A stretch of DNA of 6,007 bases. Origin: Peptostreptococcaceae bacterium. GTDB lineage: Bacteria; Bacillota_A; Clostridia; Peptostreptococcales; Anaerovoracaceae. The first letter of the stretch is position 1. The number at the start of each line of letters is the position of its first letter. The translations under genes and the position numbers were made by a program. The stretch covers positions 1 to 6,007 of the forward strand of contig JAENWH010000131.1 of NCBI GenBank assembly GCA_016650135.1, given 5' to 3'. Under the pieces are notes generated by a model. That model had not been told where the DNA came from, did no database searches, and saw only the letters and a program-made list of their open reading frames with translations. Below are positions 4,272 through 6,007 of the stretch, piece after piece.

Positions 4272-6007
4272 TTATATAAAATTCTTATTTAGAGTGATTA
4301 GTTTTTCTGGTTCATTTTGGGGACCTCGAGCAACCTTCTTTATTTTTCCGCTCACTTCTTCAACGAATGAAAACAAAACAGGTATAATTATTAAGGTCAA
4401 GAATGTTGATGCACTGATTCCGCCAATGATGCCTATAGATAAGGGAGATAATTTTTCAGAACCTAAGGCTAATTCCAAAGCCAGAGGCGTCATACCTGCT
4501 ATATCAGAAAGAGCGGTCATCATAATTGGTCTAAACCTTAAACGAACTGCATCTAAAATTGCTTCATCACCATTCTTGCCTTGTTTCCTCTGTTTAATAA
4601 TAAAGTCAACCAGCAAAATAGCATTATTTATAACGGTGCCGGCTAATAAAATTAAAGCTAACAGCACCGGCATAGAAACATACTTATCGGTGAAGACCAG
4701 GGCCAGAGCAACACCTATTAACATCAATGGGATTGCAGCCATGATGGTAAGCGGGTGAATAAATGATTTAAATAGGCTAAGAAGCAAGAGATAAACTAAA
4801 ATCAACGCTATAATTAGCGATAACTGTAAATCTCCGACCGAATCCATTAAATCCGACTGCTCTCCGGTGATAGTAACCGCATATCCATCCGGCAAGGAAG
4901 TTCCGTCAACTAGGGTTTGGATGTCACTGATCACGTGGCTAAAAGCTCTTTCTTGAGTAAATCCGTAAATATCAAGAGTATACTCCATATTTTCTCTGGT
5001 GACCAGGTTAGGGTTTTCTTCTGTACTTATTTCTGCTATGTCCCGAAGAGGAATCTTAATGCCTTTTGGCGAGACTATGGCTGCGTCTAAAAGGCTGTTC
5101 AGATTATTTCTTCCTTCTTCTTCATAGCGCACTATAATAGTAGTACCACTGCTATCGCCTTGTTCTAATTTTCCTACCTCTTTACCTTGCAGATCCATAA
5201 ATAATTGATTGGCAACAGACTGAGGCGTCAATCCCAACTCAGCCAGCCGTTGATTGTTTAAATTTAATTTAATTTCCGGATTTGCATTATGCCAGCTGCG
5301 GTAAATATTAACCGTTCCTGGAACAGATCCTATTTTTTCTTCCAAATCATTGGCGATATAAGTAAGTACCTCTTGATTTGGACCACTGATTCTTAAATCA
5401 ATCGGAGCTACAGTTGAGGCTACTGCGGTGCTGCCTGATTCTTTAATCACCAAGGTTTTAATGCCCGGTATCTTATATATTTCATTTCTTAAGCGGTCTT
5501 CGATTTGCCAGATGGTTTCCTTTCTTTCCTTGCGGGATGACAATCCAACGGTAAAGTACCCTTGGTTTACCCCCAAAGCCCCTGTTTCCCCTAGAAAATG
5601 ACCTCCTGGTTCATAACCTGCTTGCACACTGCTAATTATTACTTCCGGTTCTTTATTCAGTAATGCTTCAATTTCTTCAATAATTTTATCGGTCTGTTGT
5701 AGATTGAAACCTGAGTCTGTTTCCACAGAGATGGTAAAAGTACCAGAATCTATCTTAGGAAATACTTCCATACCGATTTTCATAAAGATCACGATGCTTA
5801 TTATAAAGATAAGGATACTTCCCAATAGAACTGTTTTTTTCCTGTTCAACGATATTTTTAGCATCGCAATATAAAAGTTTTTAACGGCATCCATGAACTT
5901 ATTAAAGGGACCAGCAATGAATTTGGTTAAATAAAAGTCCATTTTCTTTAAAAAAGTTCCCTTTTGCCAAAGAATCAGTAATAGGGGCACTATTACTACA
6001 GCTACAA
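4272..6007 (-). CDS. RND-family efflux transporter permease, C-terminal half (5' end outside window)
   Basis: This is a proton-driven inner-membrane pump subunit of the AcrB/HAE1-like RND superfamily. The frame is open through the window edge. About 577 residues are visible of an expected 1,000-1,050, so the GTG at 5990 is internal and the true start lies beyond 6007. Counting from that GTG, the segments are TM7 near 53-71, then a large periplasmic domain (about 72-385) containing KIGMEVFPKIDSGTF. TM8-TM12 follow near 388-407, 413-433, 440-464, 486-508 and 516-542. The family motif near TM10-TM11 is clear: GTVINNAILLVDF, then RFRPIMMTAL and GIIGG. At the position of AcrB Lys940 there is Asn, as I recall for many non-proteobacterial members. 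The N-terminal half with the TM4 aspartates cannot be checked. The gene runs into the SLH-TolC gene in one operon. Substrate unknown. Confidence 0.93.
   Translation of the reverse strand, partial: VAVVIVPLLLILWQKGTFLKKMDFYLTKFIAGPFNKFMDAVKNFYIAMLKISLNRKKTVLLGSILIFIISIVIFMKIGMEVFPKIDSGTFTISVETDSGFNLQQTDKIIEEIEALLNKEPEVIISSVQAGYEPGGHFLGETGALGVNQGYFTVGLSSRKERKETIWQIEDRLRNEIYKIPGIKTLVIKESGSTAVASTVAPIDLRISGPNQEVLTYIANDLEEKIGSVPGTVNIYRSWHNANPEIKLNLNNQRLAELGLTPQSVANQLFMDLQGKEVGKLEQGDSSGTTIIVRYEEEGRNNLNSLLDAAIVSPKGIKIPLRDIAEISTEENPNLVTRENMEYTLDIYGFTQERAFSHVISDIQTLVDGTSLPDGYAVTITGEQSDLMDSVGDLQLSLIIALILVYLLLLSLFKSFIHPLTIMAAIPLMLIGVALALVFTDKYVSMPVLLALILLAGTVINNAILLVDFIIKQRKQGKNGDEAILDAVRLRFRPIMMTALSDIAGMTPLALELALGSEKLSPLSIGIIGGISASTFLTLIIIPVLFSFVEEVSGKIKKVARGPQNEPEKLITLNKNFI

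Noticed and set aside
4105..4758. Plus-strand open frame of 217 codons
   Set aside because: It is antisense to the end of the RND gene and the start of the SLH-TolC gene, both clear families. It is hydrophobic only because it mirrors membrane segments.

Overview
The window looks like chromosomal DNA from an anaerobic, low-G+C bacterium of the Clostridia type (Bacillota). The evidence is the A+T-rich intergenic DNA, strong purine-rich Shine-Dalgarno sites, hairpin plus T-run terminators, S-layer homology (SLH) domains, a hemerythrin gene and a membrane ferredoxin. I cannot name a genus. All complete genes lie on the minus strand; the only plus-strand coding trace is a short 3' end at the left edge.

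Layout, left to right. 1-60: possible tail of a plus-strand gene, followed by a bidirectional terminator (65-112). 225-881: a polytopic membrane protein with a NapH/CcoG-type cysteine motif and two 4Fe-4S ferredoxin clusters, apparently monocistronic. 958-990: a terminator closing the next unit. 1148-1906: a cupin-hemerythrin unit, read right to left. The cupin (1589-1906) is intact but has lost most canonical metal ligands. The hemerythrin (1148-1534) is a pseudogene with an in-frame TAA and an apparent internal deletion. A promoter lies just upstream of the cupin, with a poor -35 box and a 5-4-5 inverted repeat centred about -41.5, the geometry of a class II CRP/FNR-activated promoter. 1907-2461: a very A+T-rich non-coding stretch with a second palindrome, short direct repeats and a terminator. 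2462-6007: an efflux operon, the C-terminal half of an RND transporter (cut by the window edge) followed 58 bases downstream by an SLH-TolC fusion protein.

How the genes work together. The RND pump and the SLH-TolC protein should form one export machine. The TolC-like part shows its helical repeats but no clear stretch for the usual outer-membrane beta-strands, and SLH domains normally bind cell-wall polymers. My reading is that the channel crosses or docks in the cell wall of a single-membrane cell, or is tethered to the wall in a diderm Firmicute. The periplasmic adaptor, if present, lies outside the window. The cupin-hemerythrin pair and the membrane ferredoxin fit redox or oxygen/NO responses, but no direct functional link between the three units is visible.

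The best leads are the wall-anchored TolC-like protein, the -41.5 operator, and the recent-looking double damage to the hemerythrin gene.
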